Below are positions 60,101 to 64,000 of a DNA stretch of 64,000 nt, one piece after another. This DNA is from Cranoglanis bouderius (lineage: Eukaryota > Chordata > Actinopteri > Siluriformes > Cranoglanididae): positions 30,951,399 through 31,015,398 of the forward strand of contig CM042535.1 in NCBI GenBank assembly GCA_023630585.1, given 5' to 3'. The position numbers and the translations under genes are program-made. The notes beneath the pieces were generated by a model. That model saw nothing but the letters and a program-made list of their open reading frames with translations. It had not been told where the DNA came from and made no database searches. How positions within the stretch are numbered: position 1 is the first letter of the stretch; each line of letters begins with the position of its first letter.

Positions 60101-62297
60101 ATGCTTGTGTATGACATGTATTTCTGTCTAATACAGATATCAGCGTTGACCATCCTGATGAAAAGTCAATCATCACCTATGTTGTCACTTACTATCATTA
60201 CTTCTCCAAGATGAAGGCACTGAAAGTGGAAGGCAAACGTATTGGAAAGGTGAGACACTCCAGGATCACTGTATATAAAGCTGGTAGTCTCCTCTATCCC
60301 AGTTCACTATGGACTGTATACAGAGTTGATGACTTGAGTCCAAAAGCTACATCATTATTTACAGTGGGAAATTGATGCAAATTCAGAGATTGGTCAATTT
60401 ACTGGGTGTGCCATTTAGATTATGCATTTTTTTTTTCTTAAGTAGAAAAAATTGCTTTCACATATTATACAATGCAACACCAAAGCAAGAGACAATTTAA
60501 AAAATAAAAATAATATACAGTGATATATGACTAAGAAGAAGGCAATCATTGAAATAAACATCTAAAATGATTCTAGTATACAACCTCACTTTCGAAAAAG
60601 TTGGGACAGTATAGAAAATGCTAATAAAAACGAAGAGGAGTGTAAATGTACTTTGACTTGTATTTAAACAAAAAACGTATAAAGACTTAAAAGTATTTGA
60701 TGTTTTACTTAATCAAGTGCATAGTTATTTGAAGATAAACATTTATTTTGAAATTGATGTATGCAACACGTTCCAAAAAAGTTGGGATTAATAGTCCTAA
60801 ATTTAGGACTAATAGTGATGTGACAAGTTGAAATAAGGTGATGTGAAACAGGTGAGGCAATCATCTAATCATAGTATATAAGGAGCCTCCAAAAAAGGCC
60901 TAGTCCTTCAAGAGCAAGGATGTGTCGAGGCTTGCCAGTCTGTCAACAGATGCATCAGCGAATAATCCAACACTTTGAGAACAACATTCCCCAAAGACAA
61001 ATCTGTAGGATTTTGGGCTTTTCACATTCTACAGTGCACAATATAATTAAAAGATTCAAGGAATCCGATCAAATCTCGGTGTGTAAAGGGCAAGGCCGAA
61101 AACCACTTCTGAATGCGCGTGATCTCCGATCCCTTAGACGTCACTGTCTTAAAAACCATCATGAGTCTGTAATGGATATCCTGACATGGACTCGGGAATA
61201 CCTTTGTCAGTCAACGCCATTCGCCACTGTATCCACAGATGCAAGTTAAGGCTTTACCATGCAAAGCAGAAGCCATACATCAACACTATCCAGAAGCGCC
61301 GCCGACTTCTCTGGGCTCGGTTTCATCCGAGATGGACAGTAGCCAAAAGCCAGCATCTGTCATGGTATGGGGGTGTGTCAGTGCCCATGGCATGGGTAAC
61401 TTGCACATCTGTGAGGGCACCATTAATGCAGAAAGATATGTACACATTTTGGAGTAACATATTCTGCCATCCAGAGCAGGACAACGCCAAACCACATTCT
61501 GCCCGCATTACAAGCGCATGGTTGCGTACGCAGAGAGTGCGGGTGCTAGCATGGCCTGCCTGCAGTCCTGACCTGTCTCTGATTGAGAATGTATGGAGCA
61601 TTATGGAGCACAAAATAAGGCAACGAAGGTCCTGTACAGTTGCACAGCTGAAGAAATGCATAATGGAGGAATGAGGGAAAATTCCGCTTGCTAAACTTAA
61701 CCAACTGGTGTCTTAATTTTTCCATACTGTCTTTTTCGGAATTGGGGTTGTATTTCTGTCTTAGTAATTATCACATTAGTCATTGCAAGTTTGGTTTAAT
61801 TTAACAGCATGGCTTCCTTCCCCATTATTCAGCAGTTAATAGCACTTGGTCGAGTTCATCCTATTAATTTGCATTTTATTGTTTTTTTTTATATCGAGCT
61901 CTTAATGATGCAACAAGATACCAAATCAAGGTCATGAAATTGTAATGCGTGCACAGAATGGAAACTATTTTATCATGCTTTTAATTATTAATATATCATT
62001 ATTAAAATTATGCCAATGTTCTGTTCCCACAGTTTTTTTTTCCCCAAAAAAGTGGCAAAACCTTATAAAATGCTATTGTGTACTTTCTTACCATGTTCCT
62101 TGTGCATAGGTGCTAGACAATGCTATTGAGACTGAGAAGATGATTGAGAAGTACGAATCTCTGGCCTCTGACCTGCTGGAGTGGATTGAACAGACCATCA
62201 TTATCCTCAATAATCGCAAGTTTGCCAACTCTCTGGTTGGAGTGCAGCAACAGCTTCAGGCCTTTAACACCTACCGAACAGTGGAGAAACCTCCTAA
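30187..62297 (+). CDS. sptbn1: sptbn1, beta-II spectrin: 5' part of the gene (exons 1a/1b to 8), incomplete at the window end
   Basis: Non-erythrocytic beta spectrin pairs with alpha-II spectrin to form the membrane skeleton under the plasma membrane and crosslinks F-actin. Seen: coding exons join in frame (30187-30331, 51337-51488, 56806-56979, 57284-57375, 57662-57742, 58172-58287, 60137-60249, 62110-62297) with consensus AG acceptors and GT donors, giving 353 complete codons. The order is a 48-residue leader, CH1 (about 54-158), CH2 (about 173-278) and the start of spectrin repeat 1 (from about 300). Beta-II is chosen over erythroid beta because of segments such as VLDNAIETEKMIEKYESLA in exon 8, which match SPTBN1 as I know it. 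The full protein is about 2,360 residues, so roughly 85% lies downstream. An alternative first exon (36540-36744) makes a second N-terminus. Intron 1 is 21.0 kb, intron 2 5.3 kb, introns 3-5 0.29-0.43 kb, introns 6-7 about 1.85 kb. Confidence 0.95.
30332..30999. other. sptbn1 intron 1, start
   Basis: Contains a T-rich run (30420-30460). No other feature recognised. Confidence 0.5.
31000..31245 (-). mobile_element. Tc1/mariner fragment (CTTTATTAG family), internal part
   Basis: The minus strand reads from an STTTMVSRKASQN-like block to AKNRNLRLQCAQAH. Same family as 42860-43285 and 46055-46340. Confidence 0.65.
31534..32352 (-). pseudogene. Tc1 transposase pseudogene
   Basis: Minus strand from ATG 32352: MAKTKELSKDVRDKIVDLHK, HTH1 and HTH2 (GYKTIAKQLGEKVTTVGGII), KW. 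Then after frame breaks VVRCGQISL where the WSDxI block should be, TVKHGGGNIMLWEFFSAKGT, GTMDGAMYRQIL and, following a large internal deletion near 31685, LNDLERICKEEWDKI to TKY-stop at 31534. The deletion removes the second Asp and the Glu of the triad. Confidence 0.85.
32404..32472. repeat. Long hairpin in the 5' region of the Tc1 element
   Basis: Perfect 18-bp arms CTGAGATTAGGAGCACTC (32416-32433) and its complement (32443-32460) with a 9-nt loop, extended by ACAGGTAA / TTACCTGT on the outside. Confidence 0.9.
32715..34220. other. sptbn1 intron 1, unannotated
   Basis: No recognised repeat. 33640-33800 is GC-richer (CGTACGGGGATCTCTTGGAG, GCAAGGCCGGCTGGGCCTTG) and may be a constrained non-coding element (inference). 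Confidence 0.35.
34221..34255. repeat. G-rich array, potential G-quadruplex
   Basis: Four consecutive G-runs of 5-8 separated by single T bases on the + strand. Confidence 0.9.
34258..35095 (-). pseudogene. Tc1-like element with transposase pseudogene, one end only
   Basis: TA then CAGTAACATGGTTGCATAAT at 34258 is one end; the other is lost. Minus strand: ENNVLWSDETKLFGHNTKRY (first Asp, 34840-34885), KHGGGSIKLWGYFSSAGTGA, FQHDNDQKQTS (second Asp), WPSQSPDLNPI (Glu region about 34480) and ICKEEWQNIAKSKCAKLIDS to the C-terminus near 34290. Frames change several times. The N-terminal HTH domains are missing. Confidence 0.8.
35096..36099. other. sptbn1 intron 1, unannotated
   Basis: T-rich run at 35415-35440. 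No repeat family recognised. It leads into the exon 1b promoter region. Confidence 0.4.
36100..36539 (+). promoter_or_regulatory. Candidate promoter and 5'UTR of the sptbn1 short isoform (exon 1b)
   Basis: Repeat-free, GC-richer sequence directly upstream of the exon 1b ATG. Visible motifs: octamer-like ATGCTAAT (36151), CRE-like TGACATCA (36166), a CCAAT box (36209) and a GC/CACCC box CCACCCCC (36229). There is no TATA box at a fixed distance. That this is a promoter is inferred from its position ahead of a first exon with no upstream acceptor; the motifs alone are weak evidence. The start-codon context is poor (C at -3, G at +4). Confidence 0.45.
36540..36744 (+). CDS. sptbn1: sptbn1 exon 1b (alternative first exon, short-isoform N-terminus)
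   Basis: ATG at 36540 opens 68 codons plus one base, followed by GTAAGT at 36745. The phase is identical to exon 1a, so splicing to exon 2 at 51337 again yields Asp. It begins MALQRATSM and ends NYNQLEGRFKQLQ, matching the known short SPTBN1 N-terminus, which starts MELQR and ends with the same NYNQLEGRFKQLQ block (established knowledge, from memory). That mammalian leader is about 36 residues. Here a run of five 15-bp units (36576-36650: LSPGP, LSPGR, VSPGH, LSPEH, LSPGP) and a Ser/Gly/Tyr stretch nearly double it. There is no intron upstream of the ATG with an obvious acceptor, so it is probably a true first exon with its own promoter. The Ser-Pro pairs are possible proline-directed kinase sites (inference). 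Confidence 0.9.
36745..40114. other. sptbn1 intron 1, mostly unique sequence
   Basis: (TG)n at 36960-36997. 39340-39600 is GC-richer, repeat-free sequence. No gene or known mobile element seen. Confidence 0.4.
40115..40350. repeat. Dispersed SINE-like repeat
   Basis: AAGAAGCCTTTATTTCTCAC, GTGAAATTCTTTTCTGTGCA, GGTTAAGGGCCTTGCTCAGT and GATGCTGGGGCTTGAAC form a block common in fish genomes (from memory). The plus ORF here is not a gene. Confidence 0.6.
40817..41396 (+). pseudogene. Tc1-like transposase 3' half and right end
   Basis: KHGGGNVMVWGCLAASGTGQ, WTFQQDNDPKNTSKSTKEWL (second Asp), then after a 1-bp shift LDLNPIEMLWRDLKRAVHAR (Glu) and a C-terminus GGNASF-stop at 41270. A 50-bp repeat piece (TTATATAGCGCTTTTCTAGG, 41300) precedes the presumed right end (to about 41396). 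The first half is absent. Confidence 0.75.
41397..41903 (-). mobile_element. Internally deleted Tc1-like element (relative of 594-2167)
   Basis: CAGTGGGTATAGAAAAGAAT at 41397 and its inverse ending TGTGCCCACTG at 41903, TA on both sides. Only the C-terminal coding part remains (41643-41840, minus: VLAWPSQSPDLNPIENLWND to SRCAKLVETYPNRL). Confidence 0.88.
41904..42643. other. sptbn1 intron 1, unannotated
   Basis: AT-rich, nothing recognised. Confidence 0.4.
42644..43490. mobile_element. Rearranged Tc1/mariner element (CTTTATTAG family)
   Basis: 42644-42805 reads as the + strand 5' end (TACACTCACTGGCCACGTTA to ATGGGGAAA). 42860-43285 then continues in the opposite orientation; its minus strand has GRQFCRKKRF, versus ERQFCGRKCLVDARG in the family. 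So two half-elements face each other. Confidence 0.6.
43491..45965. other. sptbn1 intron 1, mostly unannotated, with a hairpin and (CA)n
   Basis: Hairpin arms TACTGAATATCAGC (43860-43873) and its exact complement (43918-43931), a possible small MITE. (CA)n at 45479-45502. Poly-T at 45028-45043 and 45892-45910. Confidence 0.5.
45966..46560 (-). mobile_element. Foldback-like derivative of the CTTTATTAG Tc1/mariner family
   Basis: TA then CACTCATCGGCCACTTTATT on the left and its inverse on the right (ending ACTTTATTAG-type sequence, then TA). Both ends also share the CAGCCAATCA-TGGCAGCA subterminal block. On the minus strand MGKKCDLSDF and ISETADLLLFSHTTE are the transposase N-terminus (46340-46420). 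Confidence 0.7.
46561..47257. repeat. Spacer with (CT)n and (CTGT)n at 47022-47130
   Basis: About 85 bp of CT followed by CTGT repeats. The rest is unannotated. Confidence 0.9.
47258..48042 (-). pseudogene. Tc1 transposase pseudogene
   Basis: Minus strand from ATG 48042: MGKEYSCDVWQKVVELHRMG, GYNKI, NMPISTIRAIIKKFQST (HTH), IVSTHCEEDG; then GELQKL; then FARHHWNFKWDRVLWSDETK (first Asp, intact in the 47404-47835 frame); then VKYGGGSLMFLGCFSARGPG; then after frame breaks FQQDNDPKHA-like sequence (second Asp, about 47335-47365). The C-terminal fifth with the Glu is lost. Confidence 0.82.
47258..48394 (-). mobile_element. Tc1-like element, truncated copy of the 20.1-kb family
   Basis: Right end AGTGGAGGGCACTG (48394, TA after). 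The left end stops inside the coding region (about 47258). Confidence 0.85.
48395..49181. repeat. Spacer with (TG)n at 48721-48779
   Basis: (TG)n of about 58 bp. No gene recognised. Confidence 0.9.
49182..49553. mobile_element. Small non-autonomous Tc1-like element (MITE)
   Basis: CAGTGCCTTGCATTCATCCC on the left, GGGGGCAAATACTAATGCAA and AGCAATG on the right, TA on both sides (49180, 49554). No coding remnant. Confidence 0.7.
49554..50609. other. sptbn1 intron 1, unannotated
   Basis: 50030-50230 is GC-richer with CTATGGCAACGGGCTTTGG (an X-box-like half site) and a (GGGT)-rich run. Function unknown. Confidence 0.35.
50610..50880. repeat. GTACC-rich non-autonomous repeat, copy 1
   Basis: GTACCTTT blocks face AAAGGTACAG blocks (50692-50760). 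Related to 58800-59060. Confidence 0.5.
50881..51336. other. sptbn1 intron 1, end
   Basis: Ends in a T-rich polypyrimidine stretch and CTGCAG. Nothing else recognised. Confidence 0.5.
51337..51488 (+). CDS. sptbn1: sptbn1 exon 2 (start of CH1)
   Basis: The acceptor CTGCAG ends at 51336 and the donor GTATGT starts at 51489. The exon encodes residues 49-99 of the long form, beginning DEREAVQKKTFTKWVN. QKKTFTKWVN (55-64) fits the actinin-type actin-binding signature 1. It continues through DLRDGRMLIKLLEVLSGERL. Both first exons (1a, 1b) join here in the same phase. The exon ends exactly on a codon boundary (phase 0). This is the first block shared by all isoforms. Confidence 0.95.
51489..52017. 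other. sptbn1 intron 2, start
   Basis: Poly-T at 51806-51820. No repeat recognised. Confidence 0.4.
52018..52548 (-). mobile_element. Non-autonomous Tc1-like element with transposase remnant
   Basis: Near-inverted ends (GACAGTTTGTGGACACCTGA at about 52048 and the complement of TGTCCACATACTTTTGGCCA at 52526-52545). Minus strand: SSPDLSPSEHLWDELEYQLC (52270-52330), the region around the catalytic Glu. Confidence 0.65.
52549..54838. repeat. sptbn1 intron 2 with (AAT)n, (AAAT)n, poly-A and AT-rich tracts
   Basis: (AAT)n 52692-52733, (AAAT)n about 52748-52790, poly-A 53160-53182, AT repeats 54075-54145. ORFs at 54298-54480 and others resemble nothing known. Confidence 0.7.
54839..55013 (+). repeat. 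Isolated Tc1 terminal repeat (CAGTTGCAATC family)
   Basis: CAGTTGCAATCAAAATTATT to GAAAATGCAACTTATAATGA: one arm of the inverted repeat of the elements at 10663 and 23795, with nothing else of the element. Confidence 0.85.
55014..55372 (+). mobile_element. Tc1-like 3' fragment (CAACCCCAATTCC family)
   Basis: A transposase tail (WDNIPLPKLQQLIS-like, 55047-55090) followed by the right end GGAATTGGGGTTG (55372). Confidence 0.75.
55389..56233 (+). mobile_element. Tc1-like element (CAACCCCAATTCC family), internally deleted
   Basis: CAACCCCAATTCCGAAAAAA (55389, TA before) to AGAATTGGGGTTG (56233, TA after). Only short pieces of coding sequence (ITSAWLNKQRVQVLAWPAYS at 55738-55800) remain. Confidence 0.85.
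56234..56540. repeat. Dispersed repeat (also 59230-59440)
   Basis: Shares GTTACTTTTGTTTCATGCCA, the AAGCCTCGATCTTGTGA block and GCTTATTATTAA with 59280-59430. Confidence 0.5.
56806..56979 (+). CDS. sptbn1: sptbn1 exon 3 (rest of CH1)
   Basis: The acceptor CCACAG ends at 56805. The exon is 174 nt, 58 codons (100-157), phase 0 at both ends. It begins PKPTKGRMRIHCLENVDKAL and ends NHRLTLGLIWTIILRFQ, the conserved end of CH1 including its last helices. It lies in the second actin-binding signature region together with the end of exon 2. The donor is GTCCGC, which keeps GT but lacks the usual A/G-A-G at +3 to +5. It is the weakest splice site in the gene model. The base composition is GC-richer than the surrounding intron, as expected for a constrained exon. 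Confidence 0.95.
57284..57375 (+). CDS. sptbn1: sptbn1 exon 4 (linker between CH1 and CH2)
   Basis: The acceptor CTGACAG ends at 57283 and the donor GTGAAC is at 57376. The 92 nt encode residues 158-187 plus two bases: IQDISVETEDSKEKKSAKDA, then LLLWCQMKTA. The Glu/Lys-rich segment is the CH1-CH2 linker, and LLLWCQMKTA opens CH2. The donor runs straight into a (CA)n-like tract (57380-57418). Confidence 0.93.
57419..57453. repeat. Short tandem repeat (GTGCCACA / GGTGGCA units)
   Basis: Two GTGCCACA units followed by four GGCAGGT-type units in intron 4. Poly-C at 57771-57786 in intron 5. Confidence 0.8.
57662..57742 (+). CDS. sptbn1: sptbn1 exon 5 (CH2, first part)
   Basis: The acceptor AG is at 57660-57661 and the donor GTATAT at 57743. 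The 81 nt complete Gly188 and encode YPNVNIHNFTTSWRDGMAFN followed by ALIHKH, leaving AG for the next exon. This is the conserved core of CH2. Intron 4 before it is only 286 bp. Confidence 0.94.
58172..58287 (+). CDS. sptbn1: sptbn1 exon 6 (CH2, second part)
   Basis: A long CT-rich polypyrimidine tract (58078-58170) ends in CAG, and the donor GTGCGT is at 58288. The 116 nt complete Arg215 and encode PDLIDFDKLKKSNAHYNLQN, then AFNLAEQHLGLTKLLDPE, leaving one G. Sequence and phase match beta-II spectrin CH2. Confidence 0.95.
58288..60136. repeat. sptbn1 intron 6 with a GTACC-rich repeat (58800-59060) and a second copy of the 56.2-kb repeat (59230-59440)
   Basis: See the paired entries at 50610 and 56234. 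The remainder is unannotated. Confidence 0.5.
60137..60249 (+). CDS. sptbn1: sptbn1 exon 7 (end of CH2)
   Basis: The acceptor ATACAG ends at 60136 and the donor GTGAGA is at 60250. The 113 nt complete Asp254 and encode ISVDHPDEKSIITYVVTYYH, then YFSKMKALKVEGKRIGK, ending on a codon boundary. This is the last CH2 helix and the start of the linker to spectrin repeat 1. Residue 283 is Lys where, as I recall, mammalian beta-II has Ala. Confidence 0.95.
60581..61750 (+). mobile_element. Tc1-like element (CAACCCCAATTCC family), largest copy
   Basis: CAACCTCACTTTCGAAAAAG (60581, TA before) to CGGAATTGGGGTTG (61750, TA after), in sptbn1 intron 7. Confidence 0.88.
60920..61715 (+). pseudogene. Tc1-like transposase pseudogene
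   Basis: ATG 60920: MCRGLPVCQQMHQRIIQHFE, HTH1 (PQRQICRILGFSHSTVHNII), GRKPLLNARDLRSLRRHCLK. Frame breaks near 61200, then CKLRLYHAKQKPYIN, RRRLLWARFHPRWT. A deletion then removes the first Asp block (near 61340) before VMVWGCVSAHGMGN. Then EQDNAKPHSARITSAW (second Asp) and PDLSLIENVWSIMEHKIRQR, with exactly 34 residues between Asp and Glu. Ends about 61715. Dead because the first Asp region is lost. Confidence 0.85.
62110..62297 (+). CDS. sptbn1: sptbn1 exon 8 (linker and start of spectrin repeat 1)
   Basis: The acceptor CATAG ends at 62109. The 188 nt encode residues 292-353 plus two bases, from VLDNAIETEKMIEKYESLAS to VEKPP plus AA. The donor is GTGAGT starting at 62298, so the Lys codon is split. 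The helical segment LASDLLEWIEQTIIILNNRK opens the first (partial) spectrin repeat region, near the end that pairs with alpha-spectrin's C-terminus. The next exon lies beyond the window. Confidence 0.95.
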
Positions 62298-63124
62298 GTG
62301 AGTTCCAACTGGAGAACACTTTACTGTTCTACCTTATTCCTGACCAGTACTATTTGTCTTTAATATGATATTGTGCCATATTCTAAGGTCCCCTGTTCCT
62401 GCATTGTCAAAGATGTGAAAAGCATAGATTAGCATTTAAGTTCGAAGGGTGTTTTTACACTTGGTCTGTTTCAGTGCTTCAAGTGGTCTCAGATCCATGA
62501 CTCAGCATTTTTGTGCATATGTGAACACAACAAATGAACTCAGGGTGTTTTCACAATTGGTCCGTTTCAGTGTTCCAAGTGGTCTCAGAGGTGGTTCCTT
62601 TGTGGTTCATTTTGTGGTCCACTTGATTTGTGCGTTGTGAAAATGCACGTGGTCTCAGGCCACTTAACATTTTGCTTTATAGATAAAGATCTTGAGGTTT
62701 GTTGTACAGATATAGCTCCAGTTTTCTCTCAACTAACAGAAAAACAACTCAGATGGCTCATCAATGTTGGGTAGCAACATAAGATTAAGCTAATAGAGCC
62801 ACTGTGGCACTAGCAATTATGCTATAGAACTTAAGTTGTTAGGCAGCAATAATAATGGTATTGTGTCGGTGTCAGGAACAATAGTTACTGTATAATCCCT
62901 TAGTACACAGTGTGTAATATATGTAGTGTATGCATGTAATGTGTGTAATGTGTGTAATGTATGTAGTGTATGCATGTAATTTATCTACCCCAACCACTCA
63001 TCATCAACCAGTACTACATGGGATTAAGCATGCGTTGATTTTGATGGTTCAGCATCAAAAATGCTTCTGGTATTTCACTTCAAATCTGTTTTTAAGCCAA
63101 ATTATAGCATCATATAAAGCCAGT
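62298..63124. repeat. sptbn1 intron 8, with duplicated TTGGTCYGTTTCAGTG repeat and GTAATGTGT array
   Basis: Two copies of a GGGTGTTTT.ACA.TTGGT.C block at 62448-62500 and 62541-62600. TAATGTGTG / TGTATGCATG tandem units at 62920-62985. Confidence 0.6.

Positions 63125-64000
<876 letters not shown>

Noticed and set aside
62113..62319. 68-aa minus-strand ORF at sptbn1 exon 8 and similar ones opposite exons 2, 3 and 6
   Set aside because: Antisense shadows of conserved coding exons.

Overview
The window is vertebrate DNA, almost certainly from a teleost fish. It is AT-rich, intron-rich, full of (TG)n/(CT)n/(AT)n microsatellites and crowded with Tc1/mariner elements of fish type. L2-like LINE tails, tRNA-derived SINEs and hAT elements of kinds common in fish are also present. 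A catfish or another otophysan is plausible, but the sequence alone does not settle this.

Only one host gene is supported: the 5' end of sptbn1 (beta-II spectrin, non-erythrocytic beta spectrin 1) on the + strand. It has two alternative first coding exons. Exon 1a (30136-30331) starts the long isoform. Exon 1b (36540-36744) starts the short isoform and probably has its own promoter at about 36100-36539. Both splice in the same phase to shared exons 2-8 (51337-51488, 56806-56979, 57284-57375, 57662-57742, 58172-58287, 60137-60249, 62110-62297). Together these encode 353 complete codons of the long form: the N-terminal leader, both calponin-homology (CH) domains that bind F-actin, and the start of the first spectrin repeat. 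The rest of the gene lies beyond base 64000.

The first 30 kb, upstream of the first visible coding exon, is a graveyard of transposons. Layout: Tc1 fragments and a LINE tail (1-2.4 kb); a Tc1-like MITE (3.0-3.6 kb); a SINE (4.7-5.2 kb); a mariner fragment (8.0 kb); two copies of one non-autonomous hAT family (9.2-10.0 and 12.7-15.4 kb); Tc1 elements at 10.7-12.1, 13.5-15.0, 20.1-23.4 (with another nested inside) and 23.8-25.1 kb; an L2-like LINE (26.4-28.9 kb, minus strand); and a hAT/BED-type fragment (28.9-29.4 kb). The introns of sptbn1 carry more Tc1 families (31.3-32.7, 34.3-35.1, 40.8-41.9, 47.3-48.4, 55.0-56.2, 60.6-61.8 kb) and several MITEs.

I found no wholly new biological system. 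The most informative structures are: a three-level nested insertion (hAT, then solo LTR, then Tc1) with intact target-site duplications at every level and an empty-site control in the same window; a nearly intact 315-aa Tc1 transposase frame; an inverted 233-bp duplication that shares an inactivating mutation with its Tc1 parent; and a five-unit Ser-Pro repeat in the short-isoform first exon of sptbn1.
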